A program made the translations under genes and the position numbers. From JACJYM01 sp965230495 (lineage in GTDB: Bacteria; Bacteroidota; Bacteroidia; Chitinophagales; Saprospiraceae), in assembly GCA_965230495.1 (NCBI GenBank), contig OZ246004.1, positions 3,224,001 through 3,288,000 of the forward strand: 64,000 nucleotides of DNA. Direction: 5' to 3'. The notes under the pieces were generated by a model. The model did no database searches. It was not told where the DNA came from and saw only the letters and a list, made by a program, of their open reading frames with translations. How positions within the stretch are numbered: position 1 is the first letter of the stretch; every line of letters begins with the position of its first letter. Positions 16,015 to 24,842 of the stretch are shown one piece after another.

Positions 16015-16764
16015 CTAAGAAAAATGTTTAAGCATTATGACTTCTTTTTTCGACAAATGTCGACTCCATCCTCTGGGGAGGTCTTTTTTAGTCAGGCCCG
16101 CAAAGTAAACACGATCTAATTTCACCACGTGATAGCCCATATGTTCAAAAATTCTTCTGATAATTCGGTTTTTTCCACTATGCAATTCAATGGCTACTTC
16201 AGTAGGTTCTTTTCCTACCTGATGATAAAGTTTGTCCACATCTGTTTTACCATCTTCGAGCTCTAATCCTTTTAGGATGGTCTCAATGTCTTTCTTGGAG
16301 ACTTCTTTATCTAATACTACATGATATACTTTTTTTGTTTCTGAACTGGGGTGAGAAAGCTTTTTCGCTAGGTCACCATCATTGGTAAGTAATAACAAAC
16401 CAAGTGTATTTCTATCCAGTCTGCCTACGGGATATATTCTTTCTTCCGTATGCCGCTTAACAAGATCAATTACTGTAGGTCGACCTCTATCATCGGTGAC
16501 AGTGGTTAAGGTGTTTTTAGGCTTATTAAGAAGAATGTATATTTTCTTTTTTCCAATCTTCAACTTTTTATTTTGATAACTTATAGTGTCATGATCTTGA
16601 ACTTCATAAGCAGGATTAGATTCTACTTTACCATTTACCTTTATCTCACCAGCCTTGACGAGTTCTGCGGCTTTTCTTCTGGAACAAATACCGGAATGAG
16701 CGACATATTTATTGAGTCGCATAACGGATTTTTGTTTTTTTTTATTAAAAAATTTCTTTTTCAT
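16015..16764 (-). CDS. Pseudouridine synthase, RluB/RsuA family
   Basis: A 249-residue enzyme. An N-terminal S4 RNA-binding domain (residues about 15-60: RLNKYVAHSGICSRRKAAEL) is followed by the catalytic domain with YPVGRLDRNTLGLLLLTNDG, whose aspartate is the nucleophile, and the later motif SGKNRIIRRIFEHMGY. Family members isomerise uridine in 23S rRNA (RluB, U2605) or 16S rRNA (RsuA). The lysine-rich N-terminus (MKKKFFNKKKQKS) is typical of the Bacteroidota version. Exact target position cannot be read from sequence. The methylase gene follows directly. Confidence 0.92.
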   Translation of the reverse strand: MKKKFFNKKKQKSVMRLNKYVAHSGICSRRKAAELVKAGEIKVNGKVESNPAYEVQDHDTISYQNKKLKIGKKKIYILLNKPKNTLTTVTDDRGRPTVIDLVKRHTEERIYPVGRLDRNTLGLLLLTNDGDLAKKLSHPSSETKKVYHVVLDKEVSKKDIETILKGLELEDGKTDVDKLYHQVGKEPTEVAIELHSGKNRIIRRIFEHMGYHVVKLDRVYFAGLTKKDLPRGWSRHLSKKEVIMLKHFS

Positions 16765-16954
16765 ACTTGGCTACAAAGGTAAGAGAAGGTTAGTAGAAAA
16801 AATCAATAACCACTGAATATTGAACAAACAAGCCTCTGGAACCATATTTAGCTCTGGAAAACCAAAGAAGGCGATAGGTTCCGTTAGAAGAAGATTTTAT
16901 TTAAGGTATTTAAAAATATTAGTGGGCAAAAGACCCTTCTTGTCAGAAAACATT

Positions 16955-16962
16955 TATATTTG
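16955..16962 (+). promoter_or_regulatory. -7 element of the tRNA-Leu gene
   Basis: TATATTTG is a perfect match to TAnnTTTG, 30 bp before the mature tRNA 5' end. No TTG at the preferred -33 spacing is seen; the nearest, at 16940-16942, is only 12 bp away. Confidence 0.5.
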
Positions 16963-16992
16963 CACCGCTTTAAAAGAAAGCAATTCTTTTTT

Positions 16993-17074
16993 GCGGGTGT
17001 GGTGAAATTGGTAGACACGCTAGACTTAGGATCTAGTGCCGCGAGGCGTGGGGGTTCGAGTCCCTCCACCCGCA
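16993..17074 (+). tRNA. tRNA-Leu (anticodon TAG)
   Basis: The acceptor arms GCGGGTG and CACCCGC pair perfectly, with discriminator A at 17074. The anticodon arm is CTAGA-CTTAGGA-TCTAG, giving anticodon TAG (UAG, leucine). The D-arm (GGTGAAATTGGTAGACACGC) and T-arm (GGGGTTCGAGTCCCT) are standard, and the short extra arm (TGCCGCGAGGCG) is of the long-variable-arm class used by Leu tRNAs. CCA is not encoded. A run of ten T residues follows and may act in termination. Confidence 0.97.
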
Positions 17075-17258
17075 CTTTTTTTTGATGATTGGAATATTAA
17101 TCATCTGGGAAGTAAAGCAAAATTATTGTTGCTCAACAACCAAGACCTTATTCAAAATATACGTGTTTAAATTCTTCGAAAAGGTTAAACAAACTCAATT
17201 CAAAGTACATCTTTTTTAAATAAATGTTGTTATAGAAAAACTTAGTGCATTATAAGCT

Positions 17259-18635
17259 ATGAAAATAGAAAAAAAAGAAATTGACGATTTAAGCTTAAAA
17301 ATAGCGGTAGAAATTGAGCCGTCTGATTATGAGGCTGATTTTAAAAGCGAGATTAAAAAACTAAAAAATAAGGTAGCCTTAAAAGGCTTTAGAAAAGGAA
17401 AAACACCGGATAGAGTAATCAAGCAAATGTATGGTGTCAAAATCTTATCTGATGTTGTAGGTGAAAAGCTACAAAAATCAATATTCGATTATATAGAAGA
17501 GGAAAAGCTAGACATTCTAGGGTCACCAATTAGAACTGATGACAATGACTATTTTGAACCTAACGTTAAAGAAATGGTTAACTATAAGTTCAATTTCGAA
17601 GTAGGGCTGGCACCAGAATTTGACGTACAAGGAGTTTCGGAAAAAGACGAATACGAATGGTTGGCTATTGAAGTGACGAATGAAATGGTAGAAAATGACT
17701 TCGAAAATATTAAAAAGAGAAACGCTAAGAGAGAGTCCGTAGAACCGGGAGATTTAGATGATGAAGATTTAATAACAATTGAAGCGAAAGAGTTAGATGG
17801 AAAGAAGTTAAAAGAAAATGGATGGGAAACGGTTTTTGACGTGTTGGTTAAAGATGTAGTAGACAAAAAGGTGAAGAAAGCTATTGGCAAGGCGAAGAAG
17901 GATGAAAAATTTGCTTTTGATGTAGAAAAATTGGAGGATAAGGACGAAAAATTTGTTCGGAAATATCTCCTTAAGCTTGAAGATGACGATGACAGAGAGG
18001 TAGGAAACATGTTCGAGGGAGAAATTAAGGAGGTTCAAAGATTAGCTCCGGTGGAATTGAATCAGGAATTCTATGATCATGTGTTTGGCAAGGACGCTGT
18101 TAAAGATGAAAATGAAGCAAAGGATTTTATAAGAAAGGAACTTGAGAAATACTATGAACAACAATCTTCTAACTATCTTGATAATGTCTTAATGGAGCGT
18201 ATGATGGAAGAAACGGAAGTAGAGTTACCAAAGGAGTTCTTGAAAAAATGGTTAGTTCAGGTAGAGAATAAAACCGAAGATGAAGTTAATTCTTTCTTTG
18301 ATGGATTTGCTAAGGACATGAAGTGGAATTTGATAAATACTAAATTATCAAAAGAGTATGGAGTAAAGGTTGAAATGGAGGATGTAAAGGATAGATTTAG
18401 AGCTCAGGTGCAATCATATTTTGGAATGTCCGCCCCAGATGGAGCTAATGAGTACATGGAGCAAATTGTGGATAATTTGATGAGTAACAAAGAACAAGTT
18501 AATAAGGCTTATCAGGAAGCACAGGTGACAAAGACATTTGAGAAAATTAAAGAAACAATAAAAACCAAGGAAAAACCTTTAAGTGTAGATGCATTTAAAG
18601 AATTGGTTGAAAAATTAAATAACACAAAAAAATAA
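17259..18635 (+). CDS. tig: Trigger factor, ribosome-associated chaperone
   Basis: A 458-residue protein. The N-terminal ribosome-binding domain carries the signature GFRKGKTPDRVI (residues about 43-54, the G-F-R-x-G-K-x-P ribosome-docking loop). A middle region at about 150-250 corresponds to the peptidyl-prolyl isomerase domain but is divergent and very rich in Lys, Asp and Glu. The C-terminal helical region forms the chaperone arms. It helps nascent chains fold as they leave the ribosome. It heads a conserved chaperone-protease operon: clpP begins 3 bp after its stop, then clpX, then truA. Confidence 0.93.
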   Translation: MKIEKKEIDDLSLKIAVEIEPSDYEADFKSEIKKLKNKVALKGFRKGKTPDRVIKQMYGVKILSDVVGEKLQKSIFDYIEEEKLDILGSPIRTDDNDYFEPNVKEMVNYKFNFEVGLAPEFDVQGVSEKDEYEWLAIEVTNEMVENDFENIKKRNAKRESVEPGDLDDEDLITIEAKELDGKKLKENGWETVFDVLVKDVVDKKVKKAIGKAKKDEKFAFDVEKLEDKDEKFVRKYLLKLEDDDDREVGNMFEGEIKEVQRLAPVELNQEFYDHVFGKDAVKDENEAKDFIRKELEKYYEQQSSNYLDNVLMERMMEETEVELPKEFLKKWLVQVENKTEDEVNSFFDGFAKDMKWNLINTKLSKEYGVKVEMEDVKDRFRAQVQSYFGMSAPDGANEYMEQIVDNLMSNKEQVNKAYQEAQVTKTFEKIKETIKTKEKPLSVDAFKELVEKLNNTKK

Positions 18636-18638
18636 GCT

Positions 18639-19337
18639 ATGTTTCATAAAGACGAGTTTAGAAAGTATGCGACTAAGCATTTGGGAATGAACTCTATGCA
18701 TTTGGATAAGTATATGCAAACCACAGTTCCTAATATCAATGGTTTTACTCCCCAAGTAATTGAGGAAAGACAGATGAATGTGGTAGGAATGGATGTATTC
18801 TCCAGATTGATGATGGATAGAATTATTTTCATGGGAGTTCCTGTAAATGACTATGTGGCAAACGTAATCCAGGCTCAATTGCTTTTTTTAGAGTCTGCTG
18901 ATCCGAAAAGAGATGTGCAGATGTTTATTAATAGCCCAGGGGGATCAGTGATAGCTGGAATGGGTATTTATGATACGATGCAATATATTGCTCCTGATGT
19001 GGCTACTATTTGTACTGGACTGGCGGCAAGTATGGGAGCGGTGCTTCTATCTGCTGGTACTAAAGGAAAGAGAACATGTCTACAACACAGTAGAGTGATG
19101 ATCCATCAACCTTCTGGAGGAATGCAAGGGCAGTTTAGTGACATGGAAATATCATACAACTTAATCAAAACACTTAGAAAAGAACTGTATGATATATTAG
19201 CTCATCACACTGGAAAGACTTTTAAGCAAATTGAAAAAGACTCTGATAGAGACAATTGGATGACTGCTCATGACGCCAAAAAGTATGGTTTAGTTGATGA
19301 AGTGTTAGATAGAGACAACCCTAGAAAAACTAAATAA
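18639..19337 (+). CDS. clpP: ATP-dependent Clp protease proteolytic subunit
   Basis: A 232-residue serine protease subunit. Catalytic Ser131 lies in GLAASMGAVLLSAG and His156 in SRVMIHQPSGG; the third catalytic Asp lies in the QIEKDSDRDNWM segment. FINSPGGSVIAGMGIYD is the oxyanion and substrate-strand region. The N-terminus is about 30 residues longer than in E. coli, consistent with a propeptide. It forms the degradation chamber used with ClpX, which is encoded immediately downstream (14-bp gap). Confidence 0.97.
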   Translation: MFHKDEFRKYATKHLGMNSMHLDKYMQTTVPNINGFTPQVIEERQMNVVGMDVFSRLMMDRIIFMGVPVNDYVANVIQAQLLFLESADPKRDVQMFINSPGGSVIAGMGIYDTMQYIAPDVATICTGLAASMGAVLLSAGTKGKRTCLQHSRVMIHQPSGGMQGQFSDMEISYNLIKTLRKELYDILAHHTGKTFKQIEKDSDRDNWMTAHDAKKYGLVDEVLDRDNPRKTK

Positions 19338-19351
19338 TAAATATTTAACTT

Positions 19352-20569
19352 ATGCCTTCATGTTCTTTTTGTGGTAAGGATAAAAAGGATGCACTTATCT
19401 TGATAGCCGGTGTAGACGGACACATATGTGAGGTATGTACGGAACAGGCCTATGATATTATCAATGAGGAAATAAATGCAGCTACTCCGGAATTCAAAGA
19501 ATCAAGTCTTCCGGAGGACATCACACCAGCAGGATTAAAAACCTATTTGGATCAGTATGTTATTGGTCAACACGAAGCAAAAAAGTATCTTTCTATAGCT
19601 GTATATAATCATTACAAGAGGCTAAAGCTGAGGGACAATAATGATGTTGAATTGGAAAAGTCCAACATACTTTTTGTGGGAGAGACGGGTACTGGAAAGA
19701 CTTTAATGGCGAAGACAATAGCTAAGTTTTTAGATGTTCCTTTTGCAATTGTAGATGCTACGGTTTTTACTGAAGCAGGATACGTCGGAGAAGATGTAGA
19801 GAGCATGTTGTCAAGACTTCTGCAGGCATGTAATTATAATGTAGAAGCGGCGGAAAAGGGTATAGTCTATATTGATGAAATAGATAAAATAGCCAGGAGA
19901 GCAGATAATCCAAGTATTACAAGAGATGTTTCTGGAGAAGGGGTTCAACAAGCCATGCTTAAAATGCTTGAGGGGACTCAAGTAAATGTGCCACCACAAG
20001 GAGGAAGAAAACATCCGGAGCAAAGCCTTATCGCCGTGGACACTTCAAACATATTGTTTATATGTGGAGGAGCTTTTAGCGGAATTCAAAAGCACATAGC
20101 AAAACGTTTAAATACACAGATTATTGGCTTTAATAAAGCAGAAAAGAATCAGATTGATACTGAAAATCTTCTTCAATATATTACTCATCAGGATCTAAAG
20201 GCTTTTGGATTAATTCCTGAGTTAATTGGTAGACTTCCTGTGCTAACTTATCTAAACCCCTTGGATAAAGAAACATTGGTTAAGATTCTTACAGAACCCA
20301 AAAATGCTATTATCAAGCAGTATAAAAAGCTGTTTGAAATGGAGGGAATTACGCTCAATTTTACTGAAGGTGCTATTGACTATATTGCTTCTAAGGCCAT
20401 AGATTATAAATTAGGGGCTAGAGGATTGAGATCATTATGTGAGGCTATATTATCAGATGCCATGTATGAATTGCCATCTCAAAAGGATATCAAATTTTTC
20501 GAAGTTGATGAAACATATGCTAAAGGCATGATGGATCAGTCAAAAATGGAAAAGCTCAAGGTAGCTTAG
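19352..20569 (+). CDS. clpX: ATP-dependent Clp protease ATP-binding subunit ClpX
   Basis: A 405-residue AAA+ unfoldase. The N-terminal zinc domain has [11 protein letters not shown] and ICEVC (four cysteines). Walker A is GETGTGKT, the pore loop is [10 protein letters not shown], Walker B is [10 protein letters not shown], the arginine-finger region is [12 protein letters not shown], and the sensor-2 arginine lies in KLGARGLRS. It recognises tagged substrates and feeds them into ClpP. It is co-transcribed with tig and clpP, and truA starts 1 bp after its stop. Confidence 0.97.
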   Translation: MPSCSFCGKDKKDALILIAGVDGHICEVCTEQAYDIINEEINAATPEFKESSLPEDITPAGLKTYLDQYVIGQHEAKKYLSIAVYNHYKRLKLRDNNDVELEKSNILFVGETGTGKTLMAKTIAKFLDVPFAIVDATVFTEAGYVGEDVESMLSRLLQACNYNVEAAEKGIVYIDEIDKIARRADNPSITRDVSGEGVQQAMLKMLEGTQVNVPPQGGRKHPEQSLIAVDTSNILFICGGAFSGIQKHIAKRLNTQIIGFNKAEKNQIDTENLLQYITHQDLKAFGLIPELIGRLPVLTYLNPLDKETLVKILTEPKNAIIKQYKKLFEMEGITLNFTEGAIDYIASKAIDYKLGARGLRSLCEAILSDAMYELPSQKDIKFFEVDETYAKGMMDQSKMEKLKVA

Positions 20570-20570
20570 G

Positions 20571-21341
20571 ATGAGATTTGGTCTCAACTTGTCGTATGAT
20601 GGTACGGATTACAGTGGTTGGCAGCGACAACTTAATACAGACAGTACTATTCAACAAGTAATAGAAGATTCATTATCCAAAGTATTAAATCATAAGATAG
20701 AAGTTGTAGGTTGTGGTCGTACAGATACCGGAGTACATGCGAAAAACTACATCGCCCATTTTGAGTATTTCGATGCTATTAGTAAACCCTTAGAACTTGT
20801 TCATACCTTAAACAAGATGGTGGGTTCTGGTATTGTTATTCATACTGTATTTTCTGTTGACCCAAATTTTCATGCTCGATTTGATGCTCTTTCAAGATCT
20901 TATGAATATAGGATTTCCGTTGTTAAAAACCCTTTTAACAGACACTTTAGTTATTACTATCCCTATAAGAAAGCTTTGGATATTGATTATTTAAATGAAT
21001 GGTCTGAGAAATTCGTAGGGAAGTATGATTTTGAATCCTTTTGTAAAATAGGCAGTGATGTCAATAACACTTTTTGTGAGGTAACGCATAGCTATTGGAA
21101 AAAGGAGGAGGAAGAATATGTATTCAACATATCTGCTAATCGCTTTTTAAGAGGAATGATAAGACTAGTGGTTGGAGCCTTTTTAAATTTGGAAAGAGGA
21201 AAATTGACCGAAGATCAGTTTCTGAGAGCTCTTTATGAAAAAGAAAAACTTGATATTAATTGGAGTGTTCCTGCAAAAGGATTAATACTCAAAGAAATAG
21301 TCTACAAAAAAAATCACCAAAGCATACATAACAAGATGTAG
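20571..21341 (+). CDS. truA: tRNA pseudouridine(38-40) synthase TruA
   Basis: A 256-residue enzyme that isomerises uridines 38-40 in tRNA anticodon arms. The start LNLSYDGTDYSGWQRQ is the family signature, and GCGRTDTGVHAKNY contains the catalytic aspartate. SANRFLRGMIRLVVGAFL is the conserved C-terminal motif. It is the last gene of the tig-clpP-clpX operon. The coding end overlaps a hairpin that serves mainly the convergent tlpA-like gene. Confidence 0.95.
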   Translation: MRFGLNLSYDGTDYSGWQRQLNTDSTIQQVIEDSLSKVLNHKIEVVGCGRTDTGVHAKNYIAHFEYFDAISKPLELVHTLNKMVGSGIVIHTVFSVDPNFHARFDALSRSYEYRISVVKNPFNRHFSYYYPYKKALDIDYLNEWSEKFVGKYDFESFCKIGSDVNNTFCEVTHSYWKKEEEEYVFNISANRFLRGMIRLVVGAFLNLERGKLTEDQFLRALYEKEKLDINWSVPAKGLILKEIVYKKNHQSIHNKM

Positions 21342-21350
21342 ACTTTGGTG
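21306..21350 (-). terminator. Terminator of the TlpA-like gene, overlapping the truA 3' end
   Basis: CACCAAAG (21315-21322) pairs with CTTTGGTG (21343-21350) across a 20-nt loop. On the minus strand the hairpin is followed by A then eight T residues (21313 down to 21306), a good intrinsic terminator. The stem and T-tract lie on either side of the truA stop codon at 21339-21341. For plus-strand transcription the T-tract is poor. Confidence 0.65.
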
Positions 21351-21387
21351 CTAATTATTTATTACTTCAAAAGTAATTATAATCTAT

Positions 21388-21882
21388 TTATTTTCCAGCT
21401 AATTTTTTGATTTTTTCTTCAAGCTCGTACTCGTCACCAGGATTATAACCTGAGTGGCTATCTATAATATTTCCATCACCATCAATAAGGAAAGTTTGAG
21501 GTACTGTCTGAAAATTAAGTGCTCTTTGTAGTTCTTGCTTAGAATCAGAAAGAATAACATATTCCCATCCTTTTGATTTAACCATCGCAGGTACTTTAGC
21601 AAGTCCTCTTGCATCATCAACAGTAATTGCTAAAAATTGCACATCGTATTCTTCTTGCCAGTCAGGATATATTTCAGCAACGGCATCCAATTCTCTCTTA
21701 CATGGAGAACACCAGGTGGCCCAGAAACTTACTACCGTTATTTTTCCATTTCCTATGTAGTCAGAAGTACTAACAGACTTTGAGTCCAAAGACTTTACAT
21801 TAACAACAGGAAACTTTCTATCAACAAGAGTAAAGGAGGACAAAATTAGAATTGAAGTAAAAGCAACAAAAAACTTTTTCAT
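21388..21882 (-). CDS. TlpA-like periplasmic thioredoxin
   Basis: A 164-residue protein with an N-terminal signal peptide (MKKFFVAFTSILILSSFTLV) and a TlpA/ResA-type thioredoxin domain. The active site is WATWCSPCKREL, in the middle of the chain, with the cis-proline motif QTVPQTFLIDGDGNI. It probably reduces or maintains disulfides in exported proteins, such as c-type cytochrome apoproteins or envelope proteins. It diverges from a DUF6029 outer-membrane protein and an Omp28-like lipoprotein. A perfect -7 element lies about 30 bp upstream. Confidence 0.9.
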   Translation of the reverse strand: MKKFFVAFTSILILSSFTLVDRKFPVVNVKSLDSKSVSTSDYIGNGKITVVSFWATWCSPCKRELDAVAEIYPDWQEEYDVQFLAITVDDARGLAKVPAMVKSKGWEYVILSDSKQELQRALNFQTVPQTFLIDGDGNIIDSHSGYNPGDEYELEEKIKKLAGK

Positions 21883-21913
21883 TTGGTGATTTTTAAATTT
21901 TTAAAATTGTTTT

Positions 21914-21921
21914 CAAAAATA
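21914..21921 (-). promoter_or_regulatory. -7 element of the TlpA-like gene
   Basis: On the minus strand this reads TATTTTTG, a perfect TAnnTTTG match, 31 bp upstream of the start codon. The surrounding DNA is very AT-rich, so a chance match is possible. Confidence 0.4.
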
Positions 21922-22100
21922 ATATATTTCTTAAATGTAAGAGACAATCTATTATAATCCATCACATCATATTCACGAAAATTAAAACAATTGAGTTACA
22001 TTTGGACTTCTTAGCTTAACATATTAACTAGATTTTAACTTATGTTTTTTAGTTTGTTAATACAACAGAAAGGCATGAGGAGAGATAAGAAAAATAAAAT

Positions 22101-23753
22101 ATGAATACCAGATTTATTAAAATATCTATGGTGATAGTAATGACATTACCGTTGATGTTGATAGGACAAAATAGAGGCAGTTGGTCAGGAAATTTTGAGA
22201 CCAATATGAATTTGTTTTTAAAAGACAGCCTGATAGGACCTTTTAATGTTCCTCAATATGACAATCAGTTGATTGGTGGTGAAGCCTGGCTAAATCTTAC
22301 TTATAGCCTTGATGATTTAATAGTAGGGGTTAGATTTGATATGTATAATAACTCAAACTTAAGAAACCCAAATGCGAGCTATACCGATCAAGGAATTGGA
22401 AGATGGTTTGTTAAGAAATCTATCAACAAACTGGATTTGGAAGTGGGTTATTTGTATGATCAGATAGGTTCTGGAATTATTTATAGGACTTACGAACAAC
22501 GACCCTTATTTATAGACAACGCTTTATATGGTGTGAGTGGAAAATACAATATTAGTGAAGATTGGTGGGTAAAAGGTTTTGCAGGAAGACAAAAAAATGC
22601 TTTCGATGTATATGAGGGTTTTATAAAAGGATTGAATAGTGAAACCTTTTTTGCCTTTGGGGAGTCAAAAGCTTTAACGATTTCTCCTGGTATTGGTTTT
22701 GTAAACCGTACTTTGTCCGATGAAGCCATGATTGGAGTGGTAAATGCCGTGAGAAATTATCTCGATGAAGATCGATTTAAACCAGAGTTTAATTCATATC
22801 TCGCTACCTTTTATAATACATTGAGTTATAAGGGCATAACATGGTATGCAGAAGCAGCATTTAGATCTAGAGATATTTTTTATAATCCTATGGCCGAAAG
22901 ACAACTATTCGGAGGAGAAACAATAGAAGGAAAATTTGAATTCGAAACAGGTTCTGTCTTATATACTAGTGTAAGTGTGGCAACAGGAAACCTTGGAGTA
23001 ACATTGGAAGCTAAGCGAACCGAGAATTTTAATTTCAGAGTGGATCCAAATTTAAATCTTTTAAGGGGATTAATTAGTTATATTCCTCCCATGAATAGAC
23101 AAAACACTTATCGTTTGACGTCAAGATATAGTCCGGCAACCCAAGATATCAGTGAACAAGCATATCAAGTAGATGTGCGATATAAATTCAATAAAAGCTT
23201 GAGTGCTCTGGCGAATTATTCAAATATCACGGATCTAGATGGTGGTACGCTGTATAATGAGATTTACACCCAAATTCAATATAAAAAGAGAGGTAAATAC
23301 CAATTGATTGGAGGACTTCAATTACAAGAGTATAATCAAGCGGTGTATGAGGTGAAACCGGAAGCAATAGGTAAGAATGTGAAGACAGTGACACCTTTTG
23401 TTGACTTTCTGTATAAATTTAGTAGAAAGAAGTCCTTGCGAACGGAAATACAGTATATGAGTACGGATGAGGATTTTGGTAGTTGGTTTTGGGCTTTGAT
23501 GGAGTATAGCATGGCACCACATTGGTTATTTGAGGCCTCTGCAATGTACAACACGGACCCAAAGAAAGAACTTAGCAATGGTACGTTTGAAAAGATATTA
23601 TATCCGACATTAGGTGTAGTTTATTCTAGTGGCCCGAACAGATATTCACTTAGATACGTTAAACAGGTGGAAGGTATTGTTTGTAGTGGAGGTATATGTA
23701 GACTTGAACCAGCTTTTAATGGTTTTCGCTTTAATATGAGTTCTAACTTTTAA
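22101..23753 (+). CDS. DUF6029-type outer-membrane beta-barrel protein
   Basis: A 550-residue exported protein with signal peptide MNTRFIKISMVIVMTLPLMLIGQ. The rest alternates in short amphipathic strands typical of an outer-membrane barrel and ends with an aromatic residue (MSSNF). The stretch LEVGYLYDQIGSGIIYRTYEQ, followed by FIDNALYGVSGKY, matches the pattern I associate with the Bacteroidota DUF6029 family. The family is uncharacterised. Its recurrent neighbours are Omp28-like lipoproteins and TlpA-like thioredoxins, exactly as here, so the three may form an envelope redox or transport unit. Confidence 0.8.
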   Translation: MNTRFIKISMVIVMTLPLMLIGQNRGSWSGNFETNMNLFLKDSLIGPFNVPQYDNQLIGGEAWLNLTYSLDDLIVGVRFDMYNNSNLRNPNASYTDQGIGRWFVKKSINKLDLEVGYLYDQIGSGIIYRTYEQRPLFIDNALYGVSGKYNISEDWWVKGFAGRQKNAFDVYEGFIKGLNSETFFAFGESKALTISPGIGFVNRTLSDEAMIGVVNAVRNYLDEDRFKPEFNSYLATFYNTLSYKGITWYAEAAFRSRDIFYNPMAERQLFGGETIEGKFEFETGSVLYTSVSVATGNLGVTLEAKRTENFNFRVDPNLNLLRGLISYIPPMNRQNTYRLTSRYSPATQDISEQAYQVDVRYKFNKSLSALANYSNITDLDGGTLYNEIYTQIQYKKRGKYQLIGGLQLQEYNQAVYEVKPEAIGKNVKTVTPFVDFLYKFSRKKSLRTEIQYMSTDEDFGSWFWALMEYSMAPHWLFEASAMYNTDPKKELSNGTFEKILYPTLGVVYSSGPNRYSLRYVKQVEGIVCSGGICRLEPAFNGFRFNMSSNF

Positions 23754-23768
23754 GATTGAAAATTCAAT

Positions 23769-24599
23769 ATGATGAAAAAATTCTTTTTTATATTTTCGAT
23801 AGCGTTGTTAATTATCTCTTGTGAGGAAGAAATGGTCCCTATTCCTGAAATAGAAGTGCCTGCTTCGGACAGGGTAGTTTTATTAGAGGATTTAACAGGA
23901 GTGAAGTGTCCCAATTGCCCCAAGGCAGCTGTGGAAATAGAGCGATTAGCAGAAAAGTTTGGAGAAAATCTAGCAGCAATTGCTATTCATGGGCTTCAAC
24001 AGGCAAGTCCTTTACCAGAGAGTAAGTATGATTTTAGAAATCCTAAGGCTCAAGAGTTGGAGTTCTTCCATAGCCCTAATTGGGGCAAACCTAGCGTCGC
24101 TATTGATAGAGTGCATTTTGAAGAAGAAGACTTTGTAGCTTCCATTTCGGATCAAAACTGGGAAACCTATATAGTTCGAGAACTGGAAAAACCGGTAGAA
24201 GTTAACTTAAACTTAAATGTAAGTTTTGATGAAAACAGTAGAGAAGTGAGTATTGAAACATTCGCTGTGCCAACGAGAGATTTATCTGGAACTTTTAAAA
24301 TAAGTGTTTTCATTACAGAAAGCCATATAGAAGATGCTCAGGAGTATCCAACATTTATTGATGAGGAATATATTCATCATCATGTATTAAGAGATATGTT
24401 GACTGCTTTTGATGGAGATATTTTAGCAAGCGAATTGACAAAAGGTGTTGAGATTAGAAATCCTTATCAATTCACATTGCCACAAGCTGATATGGGGGGG
24501 CCTTGGAATCCGGATCACGTGGAAATAGTAGTTGCGATCTCAGAAGAAACAGGTACCACTAAAGAAATTATTCAGGCGGCAAAGAGCAAATTAAAATAA
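23769..24599 (+). CDS. Omp28-related lipoprotein with thioredoxin-like CPNCP motif
   Basis: A 276-residue lipoprotein. The signal ends in the lipobox IALLIISC, so Cys19 should be lipidated. The motif VLLEDLTGVKCPNCPKAAVE at about residues 37-56 is the Omp28 signature and looks like a thioredoxin CxxC active site. A C-terminal beta-rich half follows from about residue 160. It starts 15 bp after the DUF6029 gene and is almost certainly co-transcribed with it. In Bacteroidota these pairs occur repeatedly; the redox partner is unknown. The alternative start one codon later cannot be distinguished. Confidence 0.88.
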   Translation: MMKKFFFIFSIALLIISCEEEMVPIPEIEVPASDRVVLLEDLTGVKCPNCPKAAVEIERLAEKFGENLAAIAIHGLQQASPLPESKYDFRNPKAQELEFFHSPNWGKPSVAIDRVHFEEEDFVASISDQNWETYIVRELEKPVEVNLNLNVSFDENSREVSIETFAVPTRDLSGTFKISVFITESHIEDAQEYPTFIDEEYIHHHVLRDMLTAFDGDILASELTKGVEIRNPYQFTLPQADMGGPWNPDHVEIVVAISEETGTTKEIIQAAKSKLK

Positions 24600-24616
24600 G
24601 AGACGCAATTTTTCAA

Positions 24617-24643
24617 TTGACTTTGAAAAACTTATTACATTTG
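24617..24643 (+). promoter_or_regulatory. Promoter upstream of microprotein-mfd
   Basis: TTG at 24617-24619 and a perfect -7 element TACATTTG at 24636-24643, separated by 16 bp. The predicted start of transcription at about 24650 is just upstream of the small gene at 24663. Confidence 0.6.
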
Positions 24644-24662
24644 CGACGTTAGAAAAGATGAT

Positions 24663-24815
24663 ATGACAGCAATTGAAAATACAAGAACACAGTGGTTAAT
24701 TTTCTTAATATCATTAATAGCCACTGCAGGTTTTTTATACATTAAGCCAGAATGGTTTTGGGTAGTGTTACCATTCTTATTTACGTCTTATGTGAAAGCC
24801 AACAGGTGGATATAG
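24663..24815 (+). CDS. 50-residue membrane microprotein upstream of mfd
   Basis: An ATG at 24663 opens 50 codons ending TAG at 24815. The peptide has a polar head (MTAIENTRTQW) and two hydrophobic stretches (about residues 11-26 and 30-43), separated by KPEWFWV, ending KANRWI. It sits directly downstream of a good promoter and 27 bp before mfd. I do not recognise a family. Codon use is ordinary for the region, which supports a real gene. Confidence 0.6.
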   Translation: MTAIENTRTQWLIFLISLIATAGFLYIKPEWFWVVLPFLFTSYVKANRWI

Positions 24816-24842
24816 TTCAATGAATTATTTCATTGATTAAAA

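Noticed and set aside
17124..17145. TTGTTG-CT-CAACAA repeat upstream of tig as an operator
   Set aside because: It is only a 6-bp palindrome without a nearby -7 element and is likely chance in AT-rich DNA.
17582..18038. Long antisense frames within tig
   Set aside because: Their Ser/Phe-rich translation is the mirror of Lys/Glu-rich trigger factor codons, not an independent gene.
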